DNA from: Flavobacterium luminosum
GTDB taxonomy: Bacteria > Bacteroidota > Bacteroidia > Flavobacteriales > Flavobacteriaceae
Length of the DNA: 64,000 nt
Direction: 5' to 3'
NCBI RefSeq assembly: GCF_023635005.1
Contig: NZ_JAMLJM010000008.1
Coordinates: 1-64,000 of the forward strand
The notes beneath the pieces are model-generated. The model was not told where the DNA came from. It saw only the letters and a list, made by a program, of their open reading frames with translations, and made no database searches. Made by a program: the position numbers and the translations under genes. Each line of letters begins with the position of its first letter. Positions within the stretch are counted from its first letter, which is position 1. Of the stretch, positions 16,651 through 26,752 are shown piece by piece.

Positions 16651-17721
16651 GTGCGAAAAATTAAATACAAAAAAGGCAGGAAAGTAGTGCCTACTGTTCT
16701 TGAATATACTGGAATTCACAAGGAGGTTCCAACCGATATGCAGTTGTTTGTTTATGACACACATGATTTAATGGAATGTTCTGATGTGCGTTTCAAACAT
16801 ATAGCCCATCAGTTTGATATGAATAAGACCAATTGGCTGAACGTACACGGATTGAATGATGTAGAAGAGATTCAGGAGATTGGCAATTATTTGAAGGTGG
16901 ATCATTTTATGTTGGGGGATATTCTTAACACGACCAAACGTACTAAGATTGACGAATATCACGACGTCCTTTTTTTTAATATTAAATCGTTGTTACCCGC
17001 TAAAGATTCCGACAATATCAATGTAGAGCAAGTAAGTTTTCTTTTAAAAGACCGATTGGTGACTTCGTTTCAGGAAAAAAGAAGCGATTTCTTTGCGCAC
17101 TTGAGGGAACGTATCAGATCGCATTCCGGTATTGTAAGGGATAAAGGACCCGATTATTTGTTGTACTTGTTGTTGGATGCAGTTATGGAAAATTTCTACA
17201 TTACCATAGAAGCCGAGGAGGATAAGGTAGAAGAATTGATTAACGAAACCAAAAAGAGCACCCAACTGTCCATTTTAGAGCAAATCGAAAAACATCGCGA
17301 TAATTTTCATTTTCTCAAACGGGCTATTATACCGCTAAGGGATTCGTTACATACGATAAAAATGACCAAAGAGGATAATGTTTTTAATGTTATTGAAAAG
17401 GAGAATTACAGTTTTTACGAGCGTTTGTATCAAAAAAGTTTAGAGTTATTAGAACAAATTGAATACGATTTGGGGAATTTAGAAAGTGCTTCGTCTATCT
17501 TTTTTTCGATGCAGAATCATAAGATGAATGAAGTCATGAAAACACTCACGGTAGTATCGGTATTTTTTATGCCTTTGACCTTTATTGTGGGGGTTTATGG
17601 AATGAATTTCGACAACATGCCTGAATTGCATTGGAAATATGGTTATTTCATGGTCTTGGGCGGCATGTTTTTGTTATTTGTGATGATGGTGTATTATTTT
17701 AAATGGCGTAAATGGTATTAA
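16651..17721 (+). CDS. corA: CorA magnesium/cobalt channel
   Basis: CorA forms a pentameric Mg2+ channel in the inner membrane. The protein has a large soluble N-terminal domain, a long stalk helix and two C-terminal membrane helices. The family signature GMN is in VGVYGMNFDNMPE, followed by a short basic tail. I place the start at GTG 16651 (MRKIKYKKGR); TTG at 16645 is also possible, and no ATG occurs before 16738. The gene is followed after 1 base by the DUF1003 gene. Confidence 0.92.
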   Translation: MRKIKYKKGRKVVPTVLEYTGIHKEVPTDMQLFVYDTHDLMECSDVRFKHIAHQFDMNKTNWLNVHGLNDVEEIQEIGNYLKVDHFMLGDILNTTKRTKIDEYHDVLFFNIKSLLPAKDSDNINVEQVSFLLKDRLVTSFQEKRSDFFAHLRERIRSHSGIVRDKGPDYLLYLLLDAVMENFYITIEAEEDKVEELINETKKSTQLSILEQIEKHRDNFHFLKRAIIPLRDSLHTIKMTKEDNVFNVIEKENYSFYERLYQKSLELLEQIEYDLGNLESASSIFFSMQNHKMNEVMKTLTVVSVFFMPLTFIVGVYGMNFDNMPELHWKYGYFMVLGGMFLLFVMMVYYFKWRKWY

Positions 17722-17722
17722 G

Positions 17723-18415
17723 ATGAAAAGTTTTGTTAGTAATATTTCCAATAGAGAGTTTGATATCCATGAAATGGTTTTGGGGGAAGATCTCCGAAAA
17801 TCGATTTTAGAGTTTATTAAGAAAGAGCATCCGGATTTTAATGAGAACAGTAAAATGTCGCTCTCGGAACTGAATTTTTTCAGAGAGCAATATATTTCTG
17901 AATTTTTATCAAAAGAGGTATCCGAATTGAATGAACTCGAAAAAACGGTAGACAAAGCGCTGGGCGATAAACCCTCTTTGCTTTATGGTTTGGAGGAGAA
18001 AACACAAGATTACACTTTTGGGCAACGCGTGGCCGATAAGGTAGCTGAATTTGGCGGTAGTTGGACCTTTATCATTTCGTTTGTTGTTTTCTTGATCCTC
18101 TGGATTATTACCAATGTCTTTTTTTTACTGAACAAAGGGTTTGATCCGTTTCCTTTTATTTTACTGAATTTAATTCTATCGTGTATTGCGGCGTTACAGG
18201 CACCGGTAATTATGATGAGCCAAAACAGACAGGAGGAGAAAGACCGGGAACGCGCTAAGAATGATTATATGATTAATATCAAATCAGAATTAGAAATCAG
18301 AATGTTACATGAAAAAATAGACCATTTAATCATGCATCAGGAAGAAGCGTTAATCGAGTTGCAAAAAGTTCAGATCGATATGATGAATGATATTCTTAAG
18401 CATGTGAAGAAATAA
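17723..18415 (+). CDS. DUF1003 membrane protein
   Basis: A 230-residue protein with an acidic N-terminal region, two transmembrane helices (about 112-135 and 143-165) and a charged coiled-coil-like tail, EEKDRERAKNDY onward. The DUF1003 core FGGSWTFIISF ... SCIAALQAPVIMMSQNRQ is unmistakable. Function is not established. The gene is 1 base from corA, so it likely shares its transcript and may be involved in Mg2+/ion handling (inference). Confidence 0.88.
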   Translation: MKSFVSNISNREFDIHEMVLGEDLRKSILEFIKKEHPDFNENSKMSLSELNFFREQYISEFLSKEVSELNELEKTVDKALGDKPSLLYGLEEKTQDYTFGQRVADKVAEFGGSWTFIISFVVFLILWIITNVFFLLNKGFDPFPFILLNLILSCIAALQAPVIMMSQNRQEEKDRERAKNDYMINIKSELEIRMLHEKIDHLIMHQEEALIELQKVQIDMMNDILKHVKK

Positions 18416-18519
18416 TGGTGTAAAAGTTTTGTTTCAATTACTTAAAATACTTAGCTTAAAAATTGTGTAACATAATAAATACCCATACATTTGTAATTGT
18501 ATTCAAAATTCCGGAAAAT

Positions 18520-18705
18520 ATGTTTGAATTTCAACAGTACTTAGGTTTTCTTTTATTTTTAGCCATCCTTACTATGGGATTCTGGTTAATGATTTTCTTA
18601 ATTAATTTCGTATTCTACTGGGTAGGAGGTTACTTATGGGAATCTTACAAAGAAAAGAGAGCTCAAAGACTTGCAGAACAAGAAGAAGAACAAGCTACAG
18701 TATAG
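18520..18705 (+). CDS. Small membrane protein with charged tail
   Basis: A 61-residue protein starting MFEFQQYLGFLLFL. Its membrane segment or hairpin covers residues 7-40 (LFLAILTMGFWLMIFLINFVFYWVGGYLW cut short here), followed by KEKRAQRLAEQEEEQ. The ATG at 18520 is preferred over an upstream TTG. It is closed by a strong terminator. No family known to me. Confidence 0.6.
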   Translation: MFEFQQYLGFLLFLAILTMGFWLMIFLINFVFYWVGGYLWESYKEKRAQRLAEQEEEQATV

Positions 18706-18725
18706 TTTGGTTCTTTTCAGAAATA

Positions 18726-18754
18726 AAAAACCTCGACACAGTCGAGGTTTTTTT
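18726..18754. terminator. Bidirectional terminator
   Basis: CCTCGAC (18731-18737) and GTCGAGG (18741-18747) form a perfect stem with an ACA loop, between an A-run and a T-run. It serves the small membrane gene and the converging TonB receptor. Confidence 0.88.
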
Positions 18755-18762
18755 GTGGGTTG

Positions 18763-21234
18763 TTATCCCATGATGTCTCCATCGCCATTATTGTCATTTT
18801 GACGTGGTCTGAAGTCTTTATCAGTTTTCTTCTTGTTGAATCGGTACGTAAACGAAAAGGTAAAACTTCTTTTTCTGAATTGCATTTCACTATATGAATT
18901 CAAACCAGGTAATTGTATGTCCTGAATTCTTTTACGAGAATTGAATACGTCGTTAACATTGAATGAAAGCGTTCCCATATCCTTTAAGATATCTTTGCTA
19001 AATCCAAGATTGGCACTAGCAATTCCTTTAGAAGTTCCTTGCGCCGTTTTTTGAGGTGCAAAATACATTCCGTTGGTTTGCCATTCAATTTTATACGGTA
19101 AAGTTATTCTTGATGTCAAACGGCTAAACCAGCTTGTCGCTTTTCTATCGAAATTAATCGTTACCGGGTTGTTGTTCACATCCACATAGTTGAATTCTCC
19201 ATCGGTTGTACTGTGGAAGAAATTAAAGTTTCCGTTTAATTTCCACCATTTTTTGAAGTTATAGTTCAAATTAAATTCAAAACCTATTTTGTCTTCTGTA
19301 CTTAAGTTGAAAGGCTTGTTTACCACTACCGGTAAGCCGTCAATTTCATCTCCTCGTTTTCTTCGTACGATCTGGAATGAATCCGTAGTGTGATTTAAAT
19401 ACAGCGACGTATTAAAAGTAAGTTTGTCCCATTTTTTTAGGAAACCAATGTCAAAAGCATTCGTAAAGGCTGGATTAATTTCAGGGTTTCCTTCAAATAA
19501 GTTTACGTTACTAGTGTACGATGCAAACGGATTGATGAAACGATCTCTCGGACGAGTAATTCTTCGACTGTAGTTCACAGAAATATTGCTGTCTTCACTG
19601 AATTCATAGGTTAAGAAAGCACTAGGGAAGAAATTATCGTACTTTTTAGTCGTAAAATCATCTGTTTTCAAGAAGTTTACTTCTATATGCGAATACTCAT
19701 AACGTAATCCCAATAAGAAAGAGAACTTGCTGATTTTAGAACCAAACTGAGTATAACCTGCCGTTACATTTTCTTTGTAATTTAAAGTATTGGTAAAATA
19801 GTCAATATCAGTGTATGGATCCGTAAAACTTCTTCTTTCTTGTACTTGATAGTCGGACGTAAAGTCTACATAGTTTCCTCTGAATCCAGCTTCAAATTGA
19901 GAGTTTTTCCCTAACGGAATTACATAATCTGCTTGGATTAAGTTACGGTTTTGTCTGTTGTTTCTTCTTGTTTTTTCAGAAGATACGTAAGCATTGGTTT
20001 CTACGATTCGTCCTTGAATATCAGTATTCTCGTCTTCATTTTCGGTACCAAAAGCTCCGTCGATGGTTAATTTATGACCGTCTTTTTTGAATTTCTTTAC
20101 AAAGTTGGTAGTAAATTCAATGTTTTCATTATCGCCAAGTCCTCTGTTGAAGCGTTGTCTGGTATTGATGAAATCAAGATTGTTGTCATAATTATAATAA
20201 AATACATTATCATCGTTGTTGCCTTTATTGTTACGGTAGTTGAAGGCATTGGTCCACGAAGTATTTTTGTCTAACATTAATTCGATACCAAAATTGATAT
20301 TAGCTCCTTTACCATAACGATCGCTGGTACGACGCTCTTCGGTGTAATTTCTCAAGCTTCCATCAGGATTTAAATTTTCCTGATTAATCAAAGTACTACC
20401 TGGGTTCAGTCTTTTGTTGTAACCCAAAGTGGTAAAGAAGTTAAACGCTTCTTGTTTTACGTTGATATTAGCCGAACCGCTAGTGTTTTCTGGAGTTCCC
20501 GCTGAAACGATGAAAGTTCCGTTAACCCCTTGATTTTTACCTTTTTTCAGTAGGATGTTAATAATTCCTCCGCCTCCTTCCGCATCGTAACGAGCTGAAG
20601 GGTTGGTTACTACTTCTACTTTATCGATAGCGTCAGCCGAGATTAATCGTAAAGCATCGTTAACACTAGCAGCGTTAGATGGTTTGCCGTCGATTAAGAT
20701 GCGTACGTTTTCATTTCCTCGTAAAGCCACAGCACCTTCCGTACTCACTGAAATCGAAGGTAAGTTGTCTAAAACATCACTAACGGTACCACCACGAACA
20801 AGTACATCTTTTCCTACGGTGTACACTTTTTTGTCTAATTTAATGTCGACAGAAGTTCTTTCAGCACGAATCACTACTTCGTCGATCATTTTAGCATCAT
20901 CTTCTAGGGCGATAGTGCCAAGAAAAGTGTCTGCCGAAATGTTTTTGTCTTTTATTTCATAGGTTTTAAAAGACATAAATTCGACTTTAATAGTGAATTT
21001 GCCCGGGCGAATGTCGATTTTGAATTCCCCTTTGGCATCCGTTACAGCCCCAGAAACAACTTGGTTTGTACCTGTAAGTACTGTTACCGTAGCATAATCT
21101 AAAGGAGCTGAAGTTGATTTTTCAACAACTTTTCCTGAAATAGTTACTCTTTTTCCTTCTTGTCTTGGCTGAGCCGATAACAAGGAAAAACAGAACAGGA
21201 ATACTAGAAGTAAAGATTTTTCTATTAATTTCAT
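18763..21234 (-). CDS. TonB-dependent outer membrane receptor (OMP_b-brl_3 type)
   Basis: This 823-residue outer membrane protein has a signal peptide ending near SAQPRQ and a carboxypeptidase-regulatory-like domain (about 30-120). A plug follows (VLVRGGTVSDVLDNLPSI, VTNPSARYDAEGGGGIINI), then a 22-strand-type beta barrel. The Gly-rich plug tail and RKRSFTFSFTYRF near the end match the OMP_b-brl_3 group, whose substrates are mostly unknown. A -7 box (TATTTTTG, minus strand) lies at 21254-21261. It is a single gene without a SusD partner. Confidence 0.9.
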   Translation of the reverse strand: MKLIEKSLLLVFLFCFSLLSAQPRQEGKRVTISGKVVEKSTSAPLDYATVTVLTGTNQVVSGAVTDAKGEFKIDIRPGKFTIKVEFMSFKTYEIKDKNISADTFLGTIALEDDAKMIDEVVIRAERTSVDIKLDKKVYTVGKDVLVRGGTVSDVLDNLPSISVSTEGAVALRGNENVRILIDGKPSNAASVNDALRLISADAIDKVEVVTNPSARYDAEGGGGIINILLKKGKNQGVNGTFIVSAGTPENTSGSANINVKQEAFNFFTTLGYNKRLNPGSTLINQENLNPDGSLRNYTEERRTSDRYGKGANINFGIELMLDKNTSWTNAFNYRNNKGNNDDNVFYYNYDNNLDFINTRQRFNRGLGDNENIEFTTNFVKKFKKDGHKLTIDGAFGTENEDENTDIQGRIVETNAYVSSEKTRRNNRQNRNLIQADYVIPLGKNSQFEAGFRGNYVDFTSDYQVQERRSFTDPYTDIDYFTNTLNYKENVTAGYTQFGSKISKFSFLLGLRYEYSHIEVNFLKTDDFTTKKYDNFFPSAFLTYEFSEDSNISVNYSRRITRPRDRFINPFASYTSNVNLFEGNPEINPAFTNAFDIGFLKKWDKLTFNTSLYLNHTTDSFQIVRRKRGDEIDGLPVVVNKPFNLSTEDKIGFEFNLNYNFKKWWKLNGNFNFFHSTTDGEFNYVDVNNNPVTINFDRKATSWFSRLTSRITLPYKIEWQTNGMYFAPQKTAQGTSKGIASANLGFSKDILKDMGTLSFNVNDVFNSRKRIQDIQLPGLNSYSEMQFRKRSFTFSFTYRFNKKKTDKDFRPRQNDNNGDGDIMG

Positions 21235-21308
21235 GTTTTTAGTTTTACAAAAGCAAAAATAAGAGTCATGAAATTTTATTTTCCCAAAGTAATGTTAAAT
21301 GAGAAAAA

Positions 21309-21650
21309 TTACAGAATTTCTTTAATTTTTTCAGTGGGTCTGCCAATTACCGCTTTGGATCCATTCACGATAATAGGTCTTTCGATGAGTTTCGGATTCT
21401 GAATCATGGCTTCAATTAATTCGTCTTCGGATAAGTCTTTTCCTTTGTATTGTTCTATCCAAATGGCTTCTTTTTTTCGAATTAAATCTATAGCCGGAAG
21501 GTTTAATTTTCGAAGTAATTCTTGTAATTCTTCCTTAGTTGGAACATTGTCTAAATAGTTAATAATTTGAAAATCAACTTTAGCGTTTTCTAGAAAAGCG
21601 ATGCCTTCTCTAGATTTAGAACAACGGGAATTATGGTATATGGTAATCAT
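21309..21650 (-). CDS. ArsC/Spx-family protein (arsenate reductase-like)
   Basis: A 113-residue thioredoxin-fold protein with the active-site start IYHNSRCSKSREG (Cys10) and ERPIIVNGSKAVIGRP near the end. This matches the glutaredoxin-coupled ArsC (YfgD-like) group. Arsenate reduction is possible, and an ArsA homologue exists 11 kb away. Many members of this group are not proven arsenate reductases. Confidence 0.85.
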   Translation of the reverse strand: MITIYHNSRCSKSREGIAFLENAKVDFQIINYLDNVPTKEELQELLRKLNLPAIDLIRKKEAIWIEQYKGKDLSEDELIEAMIQNPKLIERPIIVNGSKAVIGRPTEKIKEIL

Positions 21651-21733
21651 TTTTTTTTATTGGTTTGAAATGTTGTAATTTGTAACAAAAATAGGTCTTT
21701 TGCTACTTATTTTCATAATTTAAAATCACAGAA

Positions 21734-22651
21734 ATGTATATCGAACAATTCAATACTTCCAAATTCAAATTTATTCTGTATTTGCCATTTCCGTTTTTGT
21801 TTTTAGGGATGATGTTGCTCAATTTTATGGCTATTAAGCTTTTAAATCTTGATGTGAATCAGATTATTCAGAACGAGATTGATAAAAATGGTGTTAATCG
21901 TTTCTTTATTGATACGATGTTGTCTTTTGTATTTGGACTAATCTTATTGTTTGTTTGGGTGAGATACGTTCAGAAAATAAGTCTAATCCGGTTTACAACT
22001 TCTAGAAGCAAGGTTGATTGGAAGCGTATTTTCTTTGCCTTTTCCATTTGGGGAGGCTTCCAAATCATCGTTACTGCGTTAAGTTATTATAGCTCTCCAG
22101 AGAATTATGTATGGAATTTTGATGCGTCTAAATTCTTCGTTTTTTTACTCATCGCTGTGATTCTCATTCCTTTTCAAACTAGTTTCGAAGAATATTTATT
22201 CCGCGGGCATTTGTTGCAAGGTTTAGGTGTTTTGACTAAAAACAGATGGTTTCCATTGTTGTTTACCTCCATTATTTTTGGTTTAATGCATTTAGCGAAT
22301 CCTGAAGTGACCAAAATGGGGAATATTATTTTAGTGTATTACATAGGAACGGGTTTCTTTTTGGGGATTATTACTTTAATGGATGAAGGACTTGAATTGG
22401 CGTTGGGTTTCCATTTGGCTAATAATTTGATTACCGCGTTGATGGTAACCGCTAATTGGACTGCTTTTCAAACGCACTCAGTTTTAAAAGATATTTCTAA
22501 CCCGAGTATCGGATTTGAAATTCTTATGCCGGTTTTTGTGGTATTTCCATTGCTATTGCTGGTTTTTTCATATAAATATGGTTGGAGTAATTGGAAAGAA
22601 AAATTAACCGGAAAGGTAACTAAAGTGAATGCTAATCCTTATATAGAGTAA
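21734..22651 (+). CDS. CPBP family intramembrane metalloprotease
   Basis: This 305-residue polytopic membrane protein has the three ABI/CAAX-protease motifs: EEYLFRGHLL (EExxxR), FGLMHLAN (His) and FHLANN (His). It may cleave within the membrane. The target is unknown. menE begins 1 base after the stop codon, so the two genes form an operon. Confidence 0.9.
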   Translation: MYIEQFNTSKFKFILYLPFPFLFLGMMLLNFMAIKLLNLDVNQIIQNEIDKNGVNRFFIDTMLSFVFGLILLFVWVRYVQKISLIRFTTSRSKVDWKRIFFAFSIWGGFQIIVTALSYYSSPENYVWNFDASKFFVFLLIAVILIPFQTSFEEYLFRGHLLQGLGVLTKNRWFPLLFTSIIFGLMHLANPEVTKMGNIILVYYIGTGFFLGIITLMDEGLELALGFHLANNLITALMVTANWTAFQTHSVLKDISNPSIGFEILMPVFVVFPLLLLVFSYKYGWSNWKEKLTGKVTKVNANPYIE

Positions 22652-22652
22652 T

Positions 22653-23702
22653 ATGAGTCTTCCAGCGTATTCCATTGTTCATGATCAGTTTAAGTTTAAT
22701 GGAGTTCATTTTTCTAAAGAAGAACTCTGTGCTATTGCTGAAGGTTATCTTAATCAAGAAGAAGAGTATCTAAAGGATGCCGGTCATTTTATCTTGCAAT
22801 GGTTTGATGAAAACGATTTTGTGAATGTGCAAACTTCTGGAACTACAGGAACGCCAAAACTCATTGCTATCAAGAAACAAGCTATGATGTATTCGGCTTT
22901 GGCTACGGGTGAATTTTTTACGTTAGCTCCTGGAGATAAAGCCTTGTGTTGTCTTCCGGTGAAATATATTGCTGGAAAAATGATGTTGGTTCGTGCTTTT
23001 ATTCTAGGTTTAGCAATCGATTTAGTAGCACCTCAATCAAACCCGATGGAAGGCAATAGTACGATTTACGATTTTGTAGCGATGGTTCCTTTGCAGGTAG
23101 AAAAATCGATGCAGCAGTTACATCAAATCAAAAAAATAATTATTGGAGGCGCTAAAGTGAATGCTGAGTTAGCGGCACAACTTCAATCTACCATGACAGC
23201 GGTTTATGAAACCTACAGTATGACTGAAACGGTTACCCATATTGCGGCAAAAAGAGTAGGGGAGAAAACGTTTAAACTTTTACCTAATGTTACTATTTCA
23301 ACGGATGCTCGTCATTGTTTGGTCATTGCTGCTCCTTTATTAAATCCCGAACTCATCGTCACAAATGATGTAGTTACTTTACTTTCGGATACCGAATTTA
23401 TCTGGGAAGGAAGAATTGATAATGTGATTAATAGTGGAGGGATTAAATTATTTCCAGAACAAATAGAAGAGCAACTTTCGGGAAAACTTTCCGGTCGCTT
23501 TTTTGTGGGAGCAATAGCGGATCCAATTCTCGGCGAGAAATTAGTGTTAGTCATAGAAGGAGCGCCTTACGAATTGGATTCAACTGTTTTCGATTCGCTT
23601 TCCAAATACGAGAAACCCAAAGCAATGTATTTCATTCCGTCTTTTTTAGAAACCGAAACAGGTAAAATCAAACGAAAAGAAATATTGAAGACCTTAAACT
23701 AA
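22653..23702 (+). CDS. menE: O-succinylbenzoate-CoA ligase (AMP-binding)
   Basis: A 349-residue short acyl-adenylate enzyme with the P-loop-like SGTTGTPKLI, the AMP-binding ETYSMTETVTH and the C-terminal GKIKRKEI lysine. Small size and sequence fit MenE, which activates o-succinylbenzoate in menaquinone synthesis. No other men gene is in the window. It is coupled to the CPBP protease gene. Confidence 0.85.
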   Translation: MSLPAYSIVHDQFKFNGVHFSKEELCAIAEGYLNQEEEYLKDAGHFILQWFDENDFVNVQTSGTTGTPKLIAIKKQAMMYSALATGEFFTLAPGDKALCCLPVKYIAGKMMLVRAFILGLAIDLVAPQSNPMEGNSTIYDFVAMVPLQVEKSMQQLHQIKKIIIGGAKVNAELAAQLQSTMTAVYETYSMTETVTHIAAKRVGEKTFKLLPNVTISTDARHCLVIAAPLLNPELIVTNDVVTLLSDTEFIWEGRIDNVINSGGIKLFPEQIEEQLSGKLSGRFFVGAIADPILGEKLVLVIEGAPYELDSTVFDSLSKYEKPKAMYFIPSFLETETGKIKRKEILKTLN

Positions 23703-23730
23703 AAAGAGCAATTGATTAATTGCTCTTTTT
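23701..23730. terminator. Bidirectional terminator
   Basis: AAAAAGAGCAATT and AATTGCTCTTTTT form a 13-bp perfect stem with a GATT loop. It lies between menE and the converging DUF2490 gene. Confidence 0.88.
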
Positions 23731-23737
23731 AGTTTTT

Positions 23738-24472
23738 TTAGTCAGCCTCTGGTGTTACTATGGTTGATGAGGATTTGTGTTCTTTGTGGGCTAGTGTAAA
23801 ATTGATTCCGCAAAACAAAAAATGGGTATTGGTGTTTTTGGTGGCACTCAAATCTCTTTGCCATAAGTAACCCACAGTCACTCCCATTGAGTTGCTTGCT
23901 TGATAACCGATACCTCCAAAAAGTCGATTTCTACTGAATGTTGGTGCATCACTGGAAAAAAACACTTCATCATAAGTGTTTACAAATAAGGTTTTAGCTT
24001 GAATCGTTTCATTGTTTAAAGGTACAATTAAACTGAGACGGTATCTGTAGCGTTCTGCATTCGTGTTGCTATCGGTTATCGGATCATGAAAAAACCTTTT
24101 TTCTGTTCTAAAGCGTTGTTCAATTCTTACTCTAGAGATAAACTCAGAATACGCATATTGTAACCAAACACGAAATTCTTCTCTAGTTTTTTTGCTGTCG
24201 GTATAAGTGTTGTAAGACCCTAGACCTGCAAATAACTGATGTTTCTTATTAAAATTATAACCTCCTCCGGCTTTTATTTCGTAGTAGTCGATTTTAGAAA
24301 AATCGGCAATCGATCGTGCTTGTGTTTCCCCATACACATACCATTTCGGGTTAAATCGGTAGCTTACAGATAAAGTCGAGAAACCTGACAGGTGCTCTTT
24401 TTTTTGTGCAAAAAGCGTATTATGAGAGGTTAAAACTGCGATTAATAATAGTATAGGAGAAATGTTTCTCAT
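23738..24472 (-). CDS. DUF2490 outer-membrane-like protein
   Basis: A 244-residue protein with a signal peptide (cleavage near LFAQKKE). Repeated amphipathic strands with aromatic girdles (YVYGETQARS, YRYRLSLIVPL, GVTVGYLWQRDL) indicate a small beta barrel of the DUF2490 family. It is downstream of pit on the same strand, but a hairpin terminator lies between them. A role in phosphate entry is possible but not shown. Confidence 0.85.
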   Translation of the reverse strand: MRNISPILLLIAVLTSHNTLFAQKKEHLSGFSTLSVSYRFNPKWYVYGETQARSIADFSKIDYYEIKAGGGYNFNKKHQLFAGLGSYNTYTDSKKTREEFRVWLQYAYSEFISRVRIEQRFRTEKRFFHDPITDSNTNAERYRYRLSLIVPLNNETIQAKTLFVNTYDEVFFSSDAPTFSRNRLFGGIGYQASNSMGVTVGYLWQRDLSATKNTNTHFLFCGINFTLAHKEHKSSSTIVTPEAD

Positions 24473-24540
24473 GTTATATAATGAATGTTTACAGAACGTA
24501 AAGTACGTTTTAAATGTTTGTTATTTTTCTAAAGCAAATT

Positions 24541-24573
24541 TAAAAAAAAAGAGACTAAGTATTTAGTCTCTTC
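24541..24573 (-). terminator. Terminator after pit
   Basis: GAGACTAA and TTAGTCTC form a stem (24551-24570). On the minus strand it is followed by a run of nine or more T's, so it ends the pit transcript. Confidence 0.8.
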
Positions 24574-24591
24574 CTTATAGTTTATGCTATT

Positions 24592-25911
24592 TTAAAGAAA
24601 AATTTTCAAGAAATAGTATAGTAGTGCTGCTAAAAGGGCAGATACGGGAATGGTTAAAATCCAAGCCCATAATAAATTAATAGTAACTCCCCATCGTACA
24701 GCAGACACACGTTTCGTTACTCCAACACCAATGATTGAACCTGTAATGGTGTGTGTAGTAGATACAGGGATTTTAAAGTGTTCTGTGATAAATAAGGTTA
24801 AAGCTCCAGCAGATTCTGCAACTACTCCTTCAAAAGCAGTTACTTTAGTAATTTTAGATCCCATGGTTTTTACAATTTTCCAACCACCACTCAAAGTTCC
24901 TAAAGCAATCACACTGTAACACGTTAAAGGAATCCATTCCGGCATTTTAGCTTCAATTCCTTTGTCCGGATTTGGTAAAACAACTTGAAGCCATTCTGGC
25001 ATAGCCATTACATCCACACCATTTGTATTGATATAAACGGCTACAGCTGCTGCAATAATTCCCATTACTTTTTGAGAATCATTACCTCCATGACCTAAAC
25101 TGAAAGCGGCAGAGGATAACAATTGGGTTTTTTTCAGAATTTTTTCTGCTTTTCCAGCGGAGAAACTACTAAATAGTAAACAGATTGTACTTAAACTGAA
25201 GATGATAAAGCCCACCAAAAGCCATTTGATGTTTTCTGGCTCTCCCATAACACTCCAAAATTGAGACTCGAATCTTGGTTTTTTAATTTCGTGGTACGGT
25301 TTCATTACGTAATAAAGAAACCCAACAGTAGCAGCCATAAAACTCAAAGTAAAAAGTTTCGGATAGATACTTTTTTTAGCAGAATACATGAACCACAAAG
25401 ATACCAAGTAAGAAATTAGCATACCTACAAGAGGTGCTAAGGCTATAAAAGCAATAACAACCAATACACCTGAAGGTAATAATTCTCCTTCTTTCGCTGC
25501 TTTAAACCAGTTTACGATAGCCAATCCGGCATGTTCTGGATCAGCAACTTTTCCAGAAAAACCATGGGCTAAGGCTGCTCCGGCAAATCCACCAATTAAA
25601 GTATGAGAAGAAGAGGAAGGTATTCCTTTCCACCAAGTAAATAAGTTCCAAGCAATAGCCGCTAAGATTCCGGCTAGAATTACTACTAAATCGATGTTGG
25701 CGGTACTGGCCGTTTTAGCCACGGTATCCGCAACCCCAAATCCAAAAACCCAATACGCTAAAAAGTTAAAAAACGCTGCCCAAAGCACTGCTTGGAAAGG
25801 AGTTAAAACTTTTGTTGCTACAATGGTGGCAATGGAATTGGCCGCATCGTGAAAGCCATTAATATAGTCAAATAATAAGGCTAAAAGGATTATGATGATA
25901 AGTAAAGTCAT
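24592..25911 (-). CDS. pit: Inorganic phosphate transporter, Pit family
   Basis: This 439-residue polytopic symporter carries both duplicated signatures: FHDAANSIATIVATKVL near the N-terminus, and HGGNDSQKVMGII with STTHTITGSIIGVG in the second half. Pit proteins move metal-phosphate complexes with H+ or Na+. It follows the DUF47 gene by 24 bases, the standard Pit/DUF47 pairing. Confidence 0.95.
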   Translation of the reverse strand: MTLLIIIILLALLFDYINGFHDAANSIATIVATKVLTPFQAVLWAAFFNFLAYWVFGFGVADTVAKTASTANIDLVVILAGILAAIAWNLFTWWKGIPSSSSHTLIGGFAGAALAHGFSGKVADPEHAGLAIVNWFKAAKEGELLPSGVLVVIAFIALAPLVGMLISYLVSLWFMYSAKKSIYPKLFTLSFMAATVGFLYYVMKPYHEIKKPRFESQFWSVMGEPENIKWLLVGFIIFSLSTICLLFSSFSAGKAEKILKKTQLLSSAAFSLGHGGNDSQKVMGIIAAAVAVYINTNGVDVMAMPEWLQVVLPNPDKGIEAKMPEWIPLTCYSVIALGTLSGGWKIVKTMGSKITKVTAFEGVVAESAGALTLFITEHFKIPVSTTHTITGSIIGVGVTKRVSAVRWGVTINLLWAWILTIPVSALLAALLYYFLKIFL

Positions 25912-25935
25912 ACGTTTATGATCGAAAAATCGACA

Positions 25936-26580
25936 TTAAGAATGTTTAACAGAAATTTGTTCAATTACGTTAGAAACGTCTTTACATCTGTCTGATGCCA
26001 TTTCCAAAGCAGATAAAACTTCTTTGTATTTGATTACTTTAATAGCATCCGATTCATTTTCGAAAATATCAGCTACCGCTCTATCAAAAACCACATCTCC
26101 TTTGCTTTCCAATTTGTTGATTTTTTTACAAATCGCTTTAATAGAAGCATGATTGTTTAAGTCTTGTAAATCTTTCACTGCAGTGTGGATTAATTGACAA
26201 GCCTCAAGATTGATTTCTGTTAACTTTCTAATTGATTTAGTAATTTTTTCAATTTGATACAAACGCATTCTGCTAGCCGCTCCGTGCATGTTATCAGCCA
26301 CATTGTTAATCGCTTTGATCAAGGCATTGATGTCTTCTCTATCGAAAGGAGTTATGAAGTTTTTGCTCAATTCTAATTGAGTTTTATGCGTAATTCCTTC
26401 TATCTTGTTCTCTAATTCTTCAATTTTTTTCAAATAACTTTCCCTTTCTTCTTTAGGAACGTTCACCGCTTCATGCAATACTTCAGCTAATGTTACTAAT
26501 GAACTACTAGCTTGCTCAAATAATGGGAAAAATTTAGTGTCTTTTGGGACTAAAAATTGAAAGATACTGTTAAGGTTCAT
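25936..26580 (-). CDS. DUF47 (PhoU-like) regulator of Pit
   Basis: A 214-residue all-helical PhoU-like protein with the metal-binding pattern of the family: the acidic/His stretches NAEVLHEAV-like near 30, FDREDINALIKAINNVADNMHG and EMASDRCKDVSNVIEQI. DUF47 proteins control the partner Pit transporter. It is first gene of the minus-strand operon DUF47-pit(-DUF2490). Confidence 0.92.
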   Translation of the reverse strand: MNLNSIFQFLVPKDTKFFPLFEQASSSLVTLAEVLHEAVNVPKEERESYLKKIEELENKIEGITHKTQLELSKNFITPFDREDINALIKAINNVADNMHGAASRMRLYQIEKITKSIRKLTEINLEACQLIHTAVKDLQDLNNHASIKAICKKINKLESKGDVVFDRAVADIFENESDAIKVIKYKEVLSALEMASDRCKDVSNVIEQISVKHS

Positions 26581-26752
26581 GATTTCTAATTTTATTGGTG
26601 CGAAAGTACGTTGGTTGTGTTAAGAAATGATTAAATTAATATAAAACTCGTATTAACAATTTCGTTACATTTTCTTAATACAAGATCCTACGGTTTGATA
26701 TGGTTTTTGTATTTTAGCATCTCAAATTTACGAAAATAATTAACACAACACT